NCBI GenBank assembly: GCA_947491315.1
Contig: CANLII010000009.1
Coordinates: 1 to 64,000, forward strand
Length of the DNA stretch: 64,000 bases
Direction of reading: 5' to 3'
DNA from: Ignavibacteria bacterium
GTDB lineage: Bacteria; Bacteroidota; Ignavibacteria; Kapaibacteriales; UBA961
The translations under genes were made by a program, and so were the position numbers. Shown piece by piece: positions 17,159 to 27,216 of this stretch. The notes beneath the pieces are model-generated. The model was not told where the DNA came from. It worked only from the letters and a program-made list of their open reading frames with translations, and made no database searches. The first letter of the stretch is position 1. Every line of letters begins with the position of its first letter.

Positions 17159-18832
17159 ATGATTCCAATATTTTTGATTGTCTTTATGCGTAATGCCCTT
17201 TTATGTTTGGGTTTGTGCATGTTTTGTTTTGTCCCCGAATTATTGGCGGATAAGTGCGGAACATTCGGCAATCGCCATGAAACAAGCATGGGAGCCATTC
17301 TCAAGGGAGAGCGAGTCCTCAAGCCTGATTTACCTTTCTCTTTCACATCAAGCAAAAATCATTTTCGAATTCATTATGCTTTAAGTGGTCCGGATGCCGT
17401 GGATACCACTGATGTAAATCGTAATGGCACCCCTGATTATGTGGATGCTTGTGGCGAAGCATTTGAATATGCTTATACCATACAAGTTGACAGCATGGGC
17501 TTTCCTCCTCCGCCGAATAATGGAGAAAATGGAAAAGACCCATATGATGTATATCTGATAGATCTTTCTCAAGATGGCTTTTATGGTTTGACCACTTCGG
17601 AATTGTCATTGCCTGGTTCAACAAATCAGCATACATACACACTGACATATATTGAGCTTGACAATAATTACAGTAAGAGTGACAAGACAGGCAATGGGAG
17701 TCCATCATTCAATACTTTTGAAGTGGATGCATTGAAAATTACCGCTGCACATGAGTTTCAGCATGCCATTCATCTTGCCAATTATGGGATGAATGATCAG
17801 TTATATGATGTTTCTTTATATGAAATGTTCTGTACATGGATTGAAGCATATCAATATCCTGAAATCAAAGATTATCAGTTTTATGTAAAGAACTTTTTTA
17901 GCAATCCCAAAGAGAATCGATTTGGTCAAAGATATTCTCAATTTGTCAGTTCCGGCTATGCAAATGCATTGTTTTTTGAGTACCTTCATGACAAAACAAC
18001 AGAAAAGAATATAGGTTTTAAGCCTATTTTGGATATGTGGGACAATATCGGTAAGAAGAATTTACCTTATAGAGCATTGGAATTGTCTTTAACAAACAAC
18101 AATCTTCCTTTGCATGAATTATGGTGTGGTTTTCTGGAGCGAACATATTTTACGGGCAAAAGAACCAGAGGTATTGATTCCGCGCTTTTGTTCAGGGATG
18201 CGCATGTATTTCCACTCATGAAATCCGATACTCTGACGGCCAATCCAACAGCACTGTTCTCGGGTGATGTATTCCCTTATGAGATAAGATCATTATCCAG
18301 CGGCTTGATTGGCAGTGGTTATTTGACGGATACGGCCAATATGTTCATTTCACCTGCTTATCCTGATTTTTTCAGGGTATTTGGTGGGCAAAGCACATCA
18401 TATTCAGTAGTTATTGATAAGAACTCCGACAAAACACCTATTGGTTTTTCGGAATACTATGTTGATATAGATCTTAAATCCACCAAATACTGCTCACTTA
18501 TCAAATTATCCGAGGGTGAATTATTATTACCTACGGAAAGACCATATCCGAATCCACTGTCACTCAGCAAACACTCGAAGATTAATTTCCCATTGCCTTA
18601 TGCAATAGGATTGGGTCAGGAAGTTGAAATCAAGATATTCACTGTAGCCGGTTTACCTGTTCACTCAGAAAGGGTTAAAACACGAATAGATTATTCGAAT
18701 AATTCGGTATCAGGAGCCAATATTTTGACTGCAACCTTGGAAAACACTGCTGTCTTAAGCCCTGGTGTGTACATTTTCACCATTTTTTCCGGAGTGGAAC
18801 CCATATCCGGAAAATTAATGGTCAAGCGTTAA
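17159..18832 (+). CDS. Exported HExxH metalloprotease-like protein with T9SS sorting domain
   Basis: A 557-residue product with a signal peptide (NALLCLGLCMFCFVPELLA). The sequence HEFQHAIH at residues 198-205 is a zincin active-site helix (His198, Glu199, His202). A downstream EMFCTWIEAY segment could supply a third ligand. A DTTDVNRNGTPDYVD stretch near residues 81-95 is Ca-binding-like. The arrangement resembles the MXAN_6640-type putative metalloproteases (recognised from memory). The last ~95 residues (PYPNPLSLSKH, VEIKIFTVAGLPV, LSPGVYIFTIFSG, ending KLMVKR) form a type IX sorting domain, so the protein is probably cell-surface or released. Substrates are unknown. Confidence 0.8.
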   Translation: MIPIFLIVFMRNALLCLGLCMFCFVPELLADKCGTFGNRHETSMGAILKGERVLKPDLPFSFTSSKNHFRIHYALSGPDAVDTTDVNRNGTPDYVDACGEAFEYAYTIQVDSMGFPPPPNNGENGKDPYDVYLIDLSQDGFYGLTTSELSLPGSTNQHTYTLTYIELDNNYSKSDKTGNGSPSFNTFEVDALKITAAHEFQHAIHLANYGMNDQLYDVSLYEMFCTWIEAYQYPEIKDYQFYVKNFFSNPKENRFGQRYSQFVSSGYANALFFEYLHDKTTEKNIGFKPILDMWDNIGKKNLPYRALELSLTNNNLPLHELWCGFLERTYFTGKRTRGIDSALLFRDAHVFPLMKSDTLTANPTALFSGDVFPYEIRSLSSGLIGSGYLTDTANMFISPAYPDFFRVFGGQSTSYSVVIDKNSDKTPIGFSEYYVDIDLKSTKYCSLIKLSEGELLLPTERPYPNPLSLSKHSKINFPLPYAIGLGQEVEIKIFTVAGLPVHSERVKTRIDYSNNSVSGANILTATLENTAVLSPGVYIFTIFSGVEPISGKLMVKR

Positions 18833-18855
18833 ATCACCCAAAACTTCTCCCCAGT

Positions 18856-18864
18856 TTATCCACA
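18856..18864 (+). promoter_or_regulatory. DnaA-box sequence TTATCCACA
   Basis: An exact match to the consensus DnaA box lies in the 249-bp gap before the first EF-G gene, about 110 bp upstream of its promoter. A single 9-mer is expected about once per 130 kb per orientation-independent search, so it could be chance. No cluster typical of an origin is seen. Confidence 0.3.
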
Positions 18865-18968
18865 TTTTATCGTGGAAAATCCCGCAATCCTCTATTCAGT
18901 TCCTAGTTAGGATATTCTCTTCACTAATGTGGGACATATTCTAATTTTTTGAAAATAAGAGATTTAAT

Positions 18969-18999
18969 TTTGCACATTCTTCATTTTCCCGTAAATTTG
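18969..18999 (+). promoter_or_regulatory. Promoter of the first EF-G gene
   Basis: TTTG (18969-18972), 19 nt, TAAATTTG (18992-18999) is a full match to the Bacteroidota housekeeping pattern. It predicts a start near 19005 and a ~75-nt leader before the ATG at 19082. A second -7-like element, TAATTTTG, at 18965-18972 overlaps it but lacks a well-spaced upstream TTTG. Confidence 0.65.
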
Positions 19000-19081
19000 T
19001 GGTCTTCGCTTTTGCGAGGATTTTTCAATCTTGAAACTATATTATCTTCATACATATTCCATTGAGTAGGTTAAGGCAGCT

Positions 19082-21175
19082 ATGTCAGATATCTCAAAAG
19101 TTCGAAATATTGGTATTTCTGCCCACATCGACTCGGGCAAGACCACGCTCAGTGAGCGCATTTTGTTCTACACAGGCAAGATCCACAAGATCGAGGAAGT
19201 GAGAGGAAAGTCGGGTGTTGGTGCTACGATGGATTCCATGGATCTTGAGAGAGAAAAAGGGATTACCATTCAGTCTGCAGCCACTTACTGCACATGGGGT
19301 GATTTTGAAATCAATTTGATTGATACTCCAGGTCACGTTGACTTTACAGTTGAAGTGGAAAGAGCTTTGCGCGTTTTAGATGGCGCCGTTTTAGTTTTGT
19401 GCGGTGTTGCGGGCGTTCAGAGTCAGTCGATCACAGTAGATCGTCAGATGAAAAGATATAATGTTCCAAGACTTGCTTTTGTGAACAAGATTGACCGTTC
19501 AGGTTCAAATCCAGATCGTGTTGCCGAGCAATTGCGTGAAAAATTGCATCATAGACCTGTTGTAATGACATATCCAATGGGATTGGAAGACAAATTTGCG
19601 GGTCTTATTGATTTATTGCACATGAAGGCAGTGTACTTTGATGGCGATAATGGTGAAGACATGCGTAGAGAGGATATTCCTGCGGAATATTTGGAAGAAG
19701 CGAAGAAGCGTCGTCATGCGATGATTGAAGCACTTTCAGATTTCGACGATATAATTGCAGAGAAATTCCTAATTGAAGAAGAAGTGACTGCTGAGGAATT
19801 GATTCCGGTTATTCGTCGTGAAACCATCAATTTGAAAATTACTCCATTGTATTGTGGTTCAGCGATGAAGAATAAAGGCGTTCAAATTCTTTTGGATGCT
19901 GTTGGAATGTTCTTGCCTTCGCCACAAGATGTAAAGAATGAAGGGCTTGATCAGAGCCAGAATGAAGCAAGTATTGAATTGATTCCTGAAAGAACGAAAC
20001 CATTTGTTGGCTTGGCATTCAAGCTTGAAGATGGTCGTTTCGGTCAGCTCACATATATGCGTATTTACCAAGGTGGCGTGAAAAAGGGTGATACACTCAT
20101 CAATATGTCCAATGGTAAGCGAGTGAAAGTTCCAAGACTTGTTCGTATGCATGCTGATGAGATGCATGATGTTGATGAAGTGGGACCTGGTCAAATTATC
20201 GCGATGTTTGGTATTGACTGTGCATCAGGCGATACATTCACAGATGGTAATCTTAGTGTTACGATGACTTCTATGTTTGTTGCTGACCCTGTTATTGAAC
20301 TTGCGGTTAGTCCGAAAGAAAAAGCAGGTCAAGTGAACTTCTCAAAAGCATTGAATCGCTTTACAAAAGAGGATCCAACCTTCCGCGTATATCGTGATGA
20401 AGAAAGTGGTGAAACGATTATTAAGGGAATGGGCGAATTGCACTTGGAAATTTATATTGAGCGTATCAAGCGTGAATATAATTGCGAAGTGAATGTTGGT
20501 AGACCAAAAGTTGCATTCCGCGAGACAATCACAGCGAACTCCAATTTCAATTATACTCATAAGAAGCAAACAGGTGGATCCGGTCAATTTGCTCGTGTAG
20601 CAGGTTTGCTTGAGCCATTACCTAGTGATGCGGTTGAAACATATGAATTTGTTGACGATATCGTGGGTGGTGCTATTCCTCGTGAATATATCCCTGCTTG
20701 CGATAAAGGTTTCCGTGAAGCCGTAACTGAAGGTTCATTGATTGGCCAACCTGTTGTAGGTGTTCGTGCCACGATCAATGATGGTGCAGAGCACCCAGTT
20801 GACTCTTCAGAAATGGCATTCAAGGTTGCTTCTATTGCAGCTTTCCGCGAAGCATACCTCAAAGCAAAACCAGTTATTCTTGAGCCAATCATGAAATTGG
20901 AAGTCAGTGCTCCTGAAGAATTCCAAGGTGTTGCGATTGGTCAGATCAATCAGCGTCGCGGTGTGATTGTTGGTGCAACTATGGATGCTGCATATGTAGT
21001 TGTTGAAGCAGAAGTTCCATTGAGCGAAATGTTTGGATATTCTACAGACTTGCGTTCGGTAACACAAGGTAAAGGTGAGTTTTCTATGGAATTCTTGCGC
21101 TATTCACAAGTGCCGAAAAGTGTTCAAGACGAAATGGTCAAAGCTTATCAACAAAAGCGTTCTGAAGGTAGATAA
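19082..21175 (+). CDS. fusA: Elongation factor G, mitochondrial EFG1-like type
   Basis: A 697-residue translational GTPase with all five domains. The P-loop is AHIDSGKTT (14-22), with Ser where E. coli has Ala, followed by DTPGH and [16 protein letters not shown] and the short domain II resemble mitochondrial EFG1 and the spd-EFG1 group. Domain IV is complete, with the canonical [16 protein letters not shown] loop, and the protein ends with domain V ([19 protein letters not shown]). It should catalyse translocation of tRNA and mRNA. It has its own promoter and lies upstream of rpsL. Its codons look like those of highly expressed genes (many CGT, GGT), more so than the second EF-G at 22219. 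Confidence 0.92.
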   Translation: MSDISKVRNIGISAHIDSGKTTLSERILFYTGKIHKIEEVRGKSGVGATMDSMDLEREKGITIQSAATYCTWGDFEINLIDTPGHVDFTVEVERALRVLDGAVLVLCGVAGVQSQSITVDRQMKRYNVPRLAFVNKIDRSGSNPDRVAEQLREKLHHRPVVMTYPMGLEDKFAGLIDLLHMKAVYFDGDNGEDMRREDIPAEYLEEAKKRRHAMIEALSDFDDIIAEKFLIEEEVTAEELIPVIRRETINLKITPLYCGSAMKNKGVQILLDAVGMFLPSPQDVKNEGLDQSQNEASIELIPERTKPFVGLAFKLEDGRFGQLTYMRIYQGGVKKGDTLINMSNGKRVKVPRLVRMHADEMHDVDEVGPGQIIAMFGIDCASGDTFTDGNLSVTMTSMFVADPVIELAVSPKEKAGQVNFSKALNRFTKEDPTFRVYRDEESGETIIKGMGELHLEIYIERIKREYNCEVNVGRPKVAFRETITANSNFNYTHKKQTGGSGQFARVAGLLEPLPSDAVETYEFVDDIVGGAIPREYIPACDKGFREAVTEGSLIGQPVVGVRATINDGAEHPVDSSEMAFKVASIAAFREAYLKAKPVILEPIMKLEVSAPEEFQGVAIGQINQRRGVIVGATMDAAYVVVEAEVPLSEMFGYSTDLRSVTQGKGEFSMEFLRYSQVPKSVQDEMVKAYQQKRSEGR

Positions 21176-21182
21176 AAAAAGT

Positions 21183-21214
21183 TTTGGTGGTTATCAACAT
21201 TTTGTGTAGTTTTG
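21183..21214 (+). promoter_or_regulatory. Promoter of rpsL and the ribosomal supercluster
   Basis: TTTG (21183-21186), 20 nt, TAGTTTTG (21207-21214) is a full match. It starts 8 nt after the EF-G stop codon, so rpsL can be expressed independently of it. The predicted start is near 21220, giving a leader of about 65 nt. A DnaA-box-like TTATCAACA (one mismatch) lies in the spacer at 21191-21199. Confidence 0.65.
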
Positions 21215-21219
21215 CAAGC

Positions 21220-21256
21220 TCTATCAGAATGACGAAAACGATCCGACAGTGATAGA
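21220..21256 (+). promoter_or_regulatory. Stem-loop at the start of the rpsL leader
   Basis: TCTATCA (21220-21226) pairs with TGATAGA (21250-21256), a 7-bp stem enclosing 23 nt, placed at the predicted 5' end of the transcript. It could be an S7- or S12-responsive leader or an mRNA-stabilising end; no known motif was recognised. Confidence 0.35.
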
Positions 21257-21285
21257 ATAAGATGTTTTTTTAAGGAATAGATACT

Positions 21286-21672
21286 GTGCCAACGATTAGT
21301 CAACTTGTAAGAAAAGGTCGCAAAAAGCTGATAGAGAAAAGTAAATCTCCGGCTCTTGCCAGTTGCCCACAGCGCCGTGGAGTTTGTACTCGCGTGTATA
21401 CAACAACGCCGAAGAAACCAAATTCTGCTTTGCGCAAGGTAGCAAAAGTTCGTTTGACAAATCAGTTTGAAGTTATTGCCTATATCCCAGGTGAAGGGCA
21501 CAATCTTCAAGAGCACTCAATAGTATTGATTCGTGGTGGTCGTGTGAAGGATCTTCCTGGTGTTCGTTATCACATTGTTCGTGGTGCAGCGGATACTCAA
21601 GGTGTAAAAGATCGTATGCAGTCTCGTTCCAAGTATGGAGCGAAACGTCCAAAGCCGGCCGGAACTAAATAA
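21286..21672 (+). CDS. rpsL: 30S ribosomal protein S12
   Basis: The 128-residue product has the expected length. [11 protein letters not shown] begins the protein, and [20 protein letters not shown] and [17 protein letters not shown] contain the decoding-centre loop. Lys at the KPNS site (classically Lys42/43) and the [10 protein letters not shown] and PGVRYH segments (Lys/Arg87-90 region) are unaltered, with Lys in [10 protein letters not shown]. Nothing here suggests streptomycin resistance or dependence. The start is GTG. It is followed by rpsG in the usual str order. Confidence 0.97.
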   Translation: MPTISQLVRKGRKKLIEKSKSPALASCPQRRGVCTRVYTTTPKKPNSALRKVAKVRLTNQFEVIAYIPGEGHNLQEHSIVLIRGGRVKDLPGVRYHIVRGAADTQGVKDRMQSRSKYGAKRPKPAGTK

Positions 21673-21700
21673 TTAGAATCGCATAGTCAGAGATAGTTTT

Positions 21701-22168
21701 ATGAGAAAGAAAAGAGCAGAGAAACGATATGCAGTGCCCGATCCACGCTTCAATGATGTGATGGTATCAAGGTTCATCAATAAAGTGATGATACAAGGCA
21801 AAAAAAATACAGCGCGTATTTTGGTGTATTCTGCATTCGATATCATTGCAGATAAATTAAAGCAGGATCCGATTGAAGTGTTCCGCAAAGCATTAAGCAA
21901 TGTATCTCCTGCTATCGAAGTTCGCTCTCGCCGTGTTGGTGGTGCTACTTACCAAGTGCCGGTAGAAGTTCGTGAAGAACGTCGCTTTGCCTTGGCAATT
22001 CGTTGGTTGAAAATGTATGCATCAGAGCGTCGCGATAAATCAATGGCTTCCAGACTAGCGTCTGAATTGATGGCTGCCGCGAATGGCGAAGGTTCATCAG
22101 TAAAAAAGCGTGATGATATTCACAGAATGGCAGAAGCAAATAAGGCTTTCGCACATTTCAAGTGGTAA
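21701..22168 (+). CDS. rpsG: 30S ribosomal protein S7
   Basis: A 155-residue primary 16S-binding protein of the 30S head. Landmarks are [44 protein letters not shown] and a C-terminal [21 protein letters not shown]. In E. coli S7 represses its own str operon by binding the rpsL-rpsG gap; here that gap is only 28 nt and shows no strong structure. Next gene 50 nt downstream. Confidence 0.97.
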   Translation: MRKKRAEKRYAVPDPRFNDVMVSRFINKVMIQGKKNTARILVYSAFDIIADKLKQDPIEVFRKALSNVSPAIEVRSRRVGGATYQVPVEVREERRFALAIRWLKMYASERRDKSMASRLASELMAAANGEGSSVKKRDDIHRMAEANKAFAHFKW

Positions 22169-22218
22169 TGAAAAATAGTTCGTTCTTTGTCAATTAAACC
22201 CTGGTAGCGCTGTAAACT

Positions 22219-24276
22219 ATGTCGCGCATAATTGAGCTAGATAAATATAGAAATATAGGCATCATCGCTCATATTGATGCAGGCAAGACAACAACTACCG
22301 AGCGTATTCTCTTTTATTCCGGTTCTCTCCATAAGATGGGAGAAGTTCATGAAGGCACGGCTTTTATGGACTATATGGATCAGGAACGAGAAAGAGGTAT
22401 CACGATAACATCTGCTGCGACAACATGCTTTTGGCATGATCATCAGATTACAATCATAGATACGCCCGGACATGTTGATTTTACAGCAGAAGTGCAGAGA
22501 TCATTGAGAGTGCTAGACGGAGCTGTTGCAGTATTTTGTGCTGTAGCGGGAGTCGAGCCACAATCAGAAACGGTCTGGAGACAGGCGGATCAATTCGGTG
22601 TACCGAGAATTGTATACATCAATAAGATGGATCGAATCGGAGCTGATTTTGAGAAAGCTGTGGAATCTATTCGCGAAATACTTGGAGCAAATCCTACTCC
22701 AATTTTTATACCTGTTGGAAGTGCCGAAGAATTTGTCGGCATTATTGATTTAATCGCTATGAAGTATTTATACTTTAACGGAGATAATCAAAACCTCGAC
22801 AACTATGAAATTCGTGAGATTCCAGAATCGATGATTGGTGCGTCAAATGATGCAAGATCATATATGATTGAATCGATTGCCGAGACCAATGACAATCTTC
22901 TCGAAAAATATTTTGGTGGAGATGTCATAACAGAAGAGGAGTTGATTGCTTCTATTCGAGAAGCAGTGATTGCATCAAAGTTTTTACCTGTTTGCTGTGG
23001 TTCATCATTTAAGAATAAAGGTGTTCAGCAAGTATTAGATTCAATCACAAGGTATTTACCTTCACCGATTGATCGTGGTATCGTAAAAGGATTTGATCCT
23101 CAAGATTCTGAAAAGGCAATTGAAAGAAAGCCATCATCAGATGAACATTTTTCAGCTCTTGCATTTAAGGTGCTCACGGATGTATATGTAGGTCGTTTGA
23201 CATTTATTCGGGTTTATTCCGGAATACTTAAAGTTGGAGACATGATATACAATGCTTCAATAGGCAAGCGTGAACGAGTGCAAAAGATACTAAGAATGCA
23301 GGCTAATAAGCGAGATGAATTGTCATCATGTGAAGCCGGTGAAATAGTTGCATTGCCTGGGTTGAAATTAACGAAGACAGGTGACACTTTGTGTCATCAA
23401 GACAGTCAAGTGCTCTTTGAAAAAATCAGTTTTCTCGATCCTGTGATCAATCAGTCGATAGAGGCAAAATCGGCGGCAGATCAAGCAAAAATGCTAGATG
23501 CATTAGCTAGACTTGCAGATGAAGATCCAACGTTTAAATTCAATAATGATCAAGATAGTGGTCAAAACATTATCAGCGGCGTTGGCGAATTGCACTTGGA
23601 CATCATGGTTGACAGACTCAAGCGTGAGTTTGGTGTTGCAACGAAAGTTGGCAAACCACAGGTAGCTTACAGAGAAACGATTCTTGGATCTTCAACAAGT
23701 GAAGTTGAATTTGACAGACAAATTGGAAACAAGAATCAGTATGCGAAGGTGATCGTTTCATTACGTTCATCGGATTCAGGTCAAGGCAATCAAGTGTTGC
23801 TTGGTGAGAATCTTCCAAAGCTGGCTCCGCAATTGCTTGAAGCATTGCAAATCAGCGCAAAAGAATCGTTAGGTGTAGGTCCGATAGCAGGATATCCGAT
23901 TGTTGATATAACAGTTGAAATAACGGATGTCGGAATAAGAGATGGAGAGACAACTGATATAGCTTGTAAAGTTGCAGTTGCAAATGCGGTAAGAGAGGCC
24001 ATTAGATTGGCTAATCCAACATTGTTGGAGCCCGTTTTTGCAGTAGAAGCAATAGCTCCTATGGAATATATTGGCGAGGTAATTGCTGATTTGAATTCCA
24101 GAAGAGGCAAGATCGAAGAGATTACGCAAAAGGGTAGCTCGCAAGGAGTGAGAGCCTCAGTACCATTGAGTGAAATGTTTGGTTATGTAACCAAACTGCG
24201 TTCAATGACACAAGGTAGAGGATCATATTCAATGATTTTCTCACACTACGAGCCTACGACGCTAAAGCAGTATTAA
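22219..24276 (+). CDS. EF-G paralogue, EFG2-like (probable ribosome recycling type)
   Basis: A 685-residue translational GTPase in the normal fusA position between rpsG and tuf. The P-loop is [13 protein letters not shown] (18-30), then DTPGHVDF and NKMDR. Domain IV departs from canonical EF-G. The PGEYIPAV loop is missing and is replaced by a run like [18 protein letters not shown], followed by [15 protein letters not shown]. That resembles mitochondrial EFG2 and bacterial spd-EFG2, which work with RRF in ribosome recycling rather than translocation. It uses more ATA and AGA codons than the first EF-G, consistent with lower expression. The assignment to recycling is by family analogy. Symbol left empty because both fusA and fusB-type names are used. 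Confidence 0.85.
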   Translation: MSRIIELDKYRNIGIIAHIDAGKTTTTERILFYSGSLHKMGEVHEGTAFMDYMDQERERGITITSAATTCFWHDHQITIIDTPGHVDFTAEVQRSLRVLDGAVAVFCAVAGVEPQSETVWRQADQFGVPRIVYINKMDRIGADFEKAVESIREILGANPTPIFIPVGSAEEFVGIIDLIAMKYLYFNGDNQNLDNYEIREIPESMIGASNDARSYMIESIAETNDNLLEKYFGGDVITEEELIASIREAVIASKFLPVCCGSSFKNKGVQQVLDSITRYLPSPIDRGIVKGFDPQDSEKAIERKPSSDEHFSALAFKVLTDVYVGRLTFIRVYSGILKVGDMIYNASIGKRERVQKILRMQANKRDELSSCEAGEIVALPGLKLTKTGDTLCHQDSQVLFEKISFLDPVINQSIEAKSAADQAKMLDALARLADEDPTFKFNNDQDSGQNIISGVGELHLDIMVDRLKREFGVATKVGKPQVAYRETILGSSTSEVEFDRQIGNKNQYAKVIVSLRSSDSGQGNQVLLGENLPKLAPQLLEALQISAKESLGVGPIAGYPIVDITVEITDVGIRDGETTDIACKVAVANAVREAIRLANPTLLEPVFAVEAIAPMEYIGEVIADLNSRRGKIEEITQKGSSQGVRASVPLSEMFGYVTKLRSMTQGRGSYSMIFSHYEPTTLKQY

Positions 24277-24330
24277 CAGCATAGCGATAAGCAGTTTTTC
24301 ATTACATATAGTTATCACGTTAGGTGCACT

Positions 24331-25539
24331 ATGGCAAAAGAGAAATTTGAAAGGTCTAAGCCCCACGTCAATGTTGGTACAATTGGCCACGTTGATCATG
24401 GTAAGACAACGCTCACTGCAGCGATCACAATGGCATTGGCTAAATCAGGCCTGTCTGCAAAGCGTTCGTATGATTCAATTGATAATGCTCCCGAAGAGAA
24501 GGCACGTGGAATCACCATTAACACTGCTCACGTGGAGTACGAAACAGCAAATCGTCATTATGCACACGTTGACTGTCCAGGTCACGCGGATTATGTGAAA
24601 AACATGATCACAGGTGCGGCACAAATGGATGGTGCTATTCTTGTAGTGGCAGGTACAGATGGACCTATGCCACAAACACGTGAGCACATTCTACTTGCCC
24701 GTCAGGTTGGCGTTCCTCGTATTGTAGTCTTCATGAACAAAGTTGATATAGCTGATCCCGAACTTTTGGATCTTGTAGAATTAGAAGTTCGTGAGCTACT
24801 CAGCAAATATGATTTCCCAGGTGATGATATTCCTATCATCAAAGGTTCCGCACTCCAAGGTCTTGACGCTGGTACTTCAGAAGAAGCTGCCATTGATGAT
24901 CCGCGCTTGAAACCTATCTATGACCTCATGGAAGCTGTTGATACTTATATCCCAACACCTATCCGTGATACAGAAAAGCCATTCCTTATGCCCGTTGAAG
25001 ACGTTTTCTCAATCACTGGTCGCGGTACAGTTGCTACTGGTCGTATTGAGCGTGGAATCGTGAATGTAAACGAGGAAGTTGAATTGGTTGGTTTTGGTCT
25101 CCAGAAGAAAACTATTGTAACTGGTGTTGAAATGTTCCGCAAGCTTCTTGATCAAGGTCGTGCGGGTGATAATGTTGGTCTTTTGCTTCGTGGTGTTGAC
25201 AAAGCAGAGATTGAGCGTGGTATGGTTCTTGCTAAAACAGGTACTATCACACCTCACCACAAGTTCAATGCGCAGGTTTATGTGTTAACGAAAGATGAGG
25301 GTGGTCGTCACACTCCATTCTTTAATGGTTATCGTCCGCAGTTCTATTTCCGTACAACAGATGTGACAGGAGTTGCAACACTTCCTTCAGGTACTGAAAT
25401 GGTTATGCCTGGTGATAATATTGACAATCTCGTTATTGAGCTTATTACTCCGGTAGCTATGGATGAAGGACTACGTTTCGCGATTCGCGAAGGTGGCCGC
25501 ACAGTAGGTGCAGGTGTAGTAACAAAGATTATTGAATAA
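24331..25539 (+). CDS. tuf: Elongation factor Tu
   Basis: A 402-residue GTPase that delivers aminoacyl-tRNA. Motifs are GHVDHGKT (19-26), [29 protein letters not shown] and the [13 protein letters not shown] of domain II. The C-terminus is [19 protein letters not shown]. The length and motif set are normal. The start has no strong Shine-Dalgarno sequence (TTAGGTGCACT precedes the ATG). A perfect 11-bp hairpin follows the stop, suggesting partial transcription termination or processing before rpsJ. Confidence 0.98.
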   Translation: MAKEKFERSKPHVNVGTIGHVDHGKTTLTAAITMALAKSGLSAKRSYDSIDNAPEEKARGITINTAHVEYETANRHYAHVDCPGHADYVKNMITGAAQMDGAILVVAGTDGPMPQTREHILLARQVGVPRIVVFMNKVDIADPELLDLVELEVRELLSKYDFPGDDIPIIKGSALQGLDAGTSEEAAIDDPRLKPIYDLMEAVDTYIPTPIRDTEKPFLMPVEDVFSITGRGTVATGRIERGIVNVNEEVELVGFGLQKKTIVTGVEMFRKLLDQGRAGDNVGLLLRGVDKAEIERGMVLAKTGTITPHHKFNAQVYVLTKDEGGRHTPFFNGYRPQFYFRTTDVTGVATLPSGTEMVMPGDNIDNLVIELITPVAMDEGLRFAIREGGRTVGAGVVTKIIE

Positions 25540-25552
25540 AATATGTACCGTT

Positions 25553-25590
25553 AGATGGGAATGTTAATTCCATTCCCATCTTTCTTTGTC
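25553..25590 (+). terminator. Hairpin between tuf and rpsJ, possible attenuator
   Basis: AGATGGGAATG (25553-25563) pairs perfectly with CATTCCCATCT (25571-25581) around a 7-nt loop, followed by TTCTTTGTCTCTC and then a seven-T run at 25597-25602. The T-tract next to the stem is interrupted, so it may be a leaky terminator that sets the tuf to ribosomal-protein ratio. Confidence 0.55.
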
Positions 25591-25616
25591 TCTCATTTTT
25601 TTGAAGGTACGTGAGC

Positions 25617-25925
25617 GTGGCTACCCAAAGGATTCGTATCAAATTAAAATCGTACGACCACAACCTAATTGATAAATCGTCCGAGCGTATTGTTCGCACT
25701 ATTAAGCAAACAGGAGCAGTAGTATCCGGTCCTATTCCGTTACCAACGGAAAAGACAGTATATACAGTTCTACGTTCACCACACGTTGATAAAAAATCAC
25801 GTGAGCAGTTTGAGGCGCGAGTTCATAAACGTCTGATAGATATTTTCAGCTCAACTCAACGCACTATAGACGCTTTAATGCGTCTGGAGCTTCCAGCAGG
25901 TGTTGATGTCGAGGTTAAGGTCTAA
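25617..25925 (+). CDS. rpsJ: 30S ribosomal protein S10
   Basis: 102 residues from the GTG at 25617, which gives the usual N-terminus [16 protein letters not shown] and an ideal 9-nt distance from GAAGG (25603-25607). A GTG at 25611 would leave only 3 nt. [25 protein letters not shown] is the conserved core. S10 is also NusE, part of the transcription antitermination complex. It is the first gene of the S10 block. Confidence 0.96.
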   Translation: MATQRIRIKLKSYDHNLIDKSSERIVRTIKQTGAVVSGPIPLPTEKTVYTVLRSPHVDKKSREQFEARVHKRLIDIFSSTQRTIDALMRLELPAGVDVEVKV

Positions 25926-25939
25926 GGAGTAAAGAAAAG

Positions 25940-26557
25940 ATGCTATTAGGTCGTAAATTGGGCATGACTAGCATATTCAGCGAGAACGGTGAATATGTGC
26001 CCTGTACAGTCATAGAAGCTGGACCATGCGCAGTAGTGCAAGTCCGCACATTAGATAAAGATGGATACACTGCCGTTCAACTTGGCTATGGAGAAATAGC
26101 CGAGCGTAAGGTATCTCAACCGCTTGCCGGGCATTTTAAAAAAGCCGGTATTGCACCAAAGCGCCATATCAAAGAATTCAGAATGGACAATGTTACCGTA
26201 GCACTCGGTGAGACTGTAACAATTGAGACCATCTTGAAAATTGGAGATATAGTGAAGGTATCCGGCACATCAAAAGGTCGTGGTTTCCAAGGTGTAATGA
26301 AACGACATCACTTCGGTGGTGTTGGTATGTCAAGCCATGGTCAATCTGATAGAGCACGTGCTCCAGGATCAATCGGTTCATCATCATATCCTTCGAGAGT
26401 TTTCAAAGGTATGCGTATGGCTGGTCGAATGGGTGGTACGAGAATCAGTATCAGAAATCTCATTGTGCTTGATATCATGCCGGATCAGAATTTGCTAGTT
26501 GTAAAAGGTAGCATACCCGGTGCAATTAATTCCATAGTAGAAATTGTTAAGCTGTAA
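25940..26557 (+). CDS. rplC: 50S ribosomal protein L3
   Basis: 205 residues. It begins MLLGRKLGMTSIF and contains the peptidyl-transferase-proximal loop KGRGFQGVMKRHHFGG, then the conserved SSHGQSDRAPGS-like segment and KGMRMAGRMGG. A GGAGTAAAGAAAAG Shine-Dalgarno region precedes the ATG. Confidence 0.97.
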   Translation: MLLGRKLGMTSIFSENGEYVPCTVIEAGPCAVVQVRTLDKDGYTAVQLGYGEIAERKVSQPLAGHFKKAGIAPKRHIKEFRMDNVTVALGETVTIETILKIGDIVKVSGTSKGRGFQGVMKRHHFGGVGMSSHGQSDRARAPGSIGSSSYPSRVFKGMRMAGRMGGTRISIRNLIVLDIMPDQNLLVVKGSIPGAINSIVEIVKL

Positions 26558-26568
26558 GGTATAGAACA

Positions 26569-27189
26569 ATGCTCATAAATGTATTCGGAATAAATGGATC
26601 TGTAACCAGTCAGGTAGAATTGCCTGAAGAGGTTTTTAATGTGGAGCCAAACGAGCATGCGATGTACCTTGCGGTAAAAGCATACTTGGCAAACCAAAGA
26701 CAAGGAACTGCAAAAACTAAAGTCAGGTCTGAAGTTCGTGGTGGTGGCAGAAAACCTTGGAAACAAAAAGGTCGTGGTACAGCAAGAGCTGGTTCTAATC
26801 GCTCACCTGTATGGGTAGGCGGTGGTACCATTCACGGTCCAAGACCACATCTTTACAAGCAATATCTTCCTGCACAAATGAAAAAATTGGCTAGAAAGTC
26901 AGCTTTGTCATTGCGTGTTAAAGAGGAAAATCTTTTAGTACTAGAAGGTTTAGCTTTTGATGGTATAAAGACTAAGAACATGATTAGTGTAATGAAGGCA
27001 TTGAACATTGATGGTCAAAAGTCTTTATTTATGCTCAAAGATTCCGATAAGAATGTAGTGTTGTCTGCAAAAAACATACCTGGCGTAATGACATTGCCAG
27101 CGACTATTGCTTCTACATACGACATTCTTAATCATAGGAAAATCATCCTTAGCAAGGAAGCCTTGCAGGATTTGGTACAAACTTTTTAA
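26569..27189 (+). CDS. rplD: 50S ribosomal protein L4
   Basis: 206 residues. The core PWKQKGRGTARAGSNRSPVWVGGG is the extended loop that lines the exit tunnel and contacts macrolide sites; no insertions are visible in it. In E. coli L4 represses the S10 operon at a leader upstream of rpsJ; no homologous leader was recognised here. Confidence 0.97.
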   Translation: MLINVFGINGSVTSQVELPEEVFNVEPNEHAMYLAVKAYLANQRQGTAKTKVRSEVRGGGRKPWKQKGRGTARAGSNRSPVWVGGGTIHGPRPHLYKQYLPAQMKKLARKSALSLRVKEENLLVLEGLAFDGIKTKNMISVMKALNIDGQKSLFMLKDSDKNVVLSAKNIPGVMTLPATIASTYDILNHRKIILSKEALQDLVQTF

Positions 27190-27216
27190 TGCTGAAGTAA
27201 TTAGGCAAAAAAATCG

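Noticed and set aside
18833-19081. Replication origin near the DnaA box
   Set aside because: Only one exact box is present, without AT-rich repeats, dnaA or dnaN nearby.
21673-24330. Second EF-G taken as a tetracycline-resistance or EF4 protein
   Set aside because: It has the EF-G domain order and a place between rpsG and tuf; ribosomal protection proteins and LepA differ in domain IV/V motifs and context.
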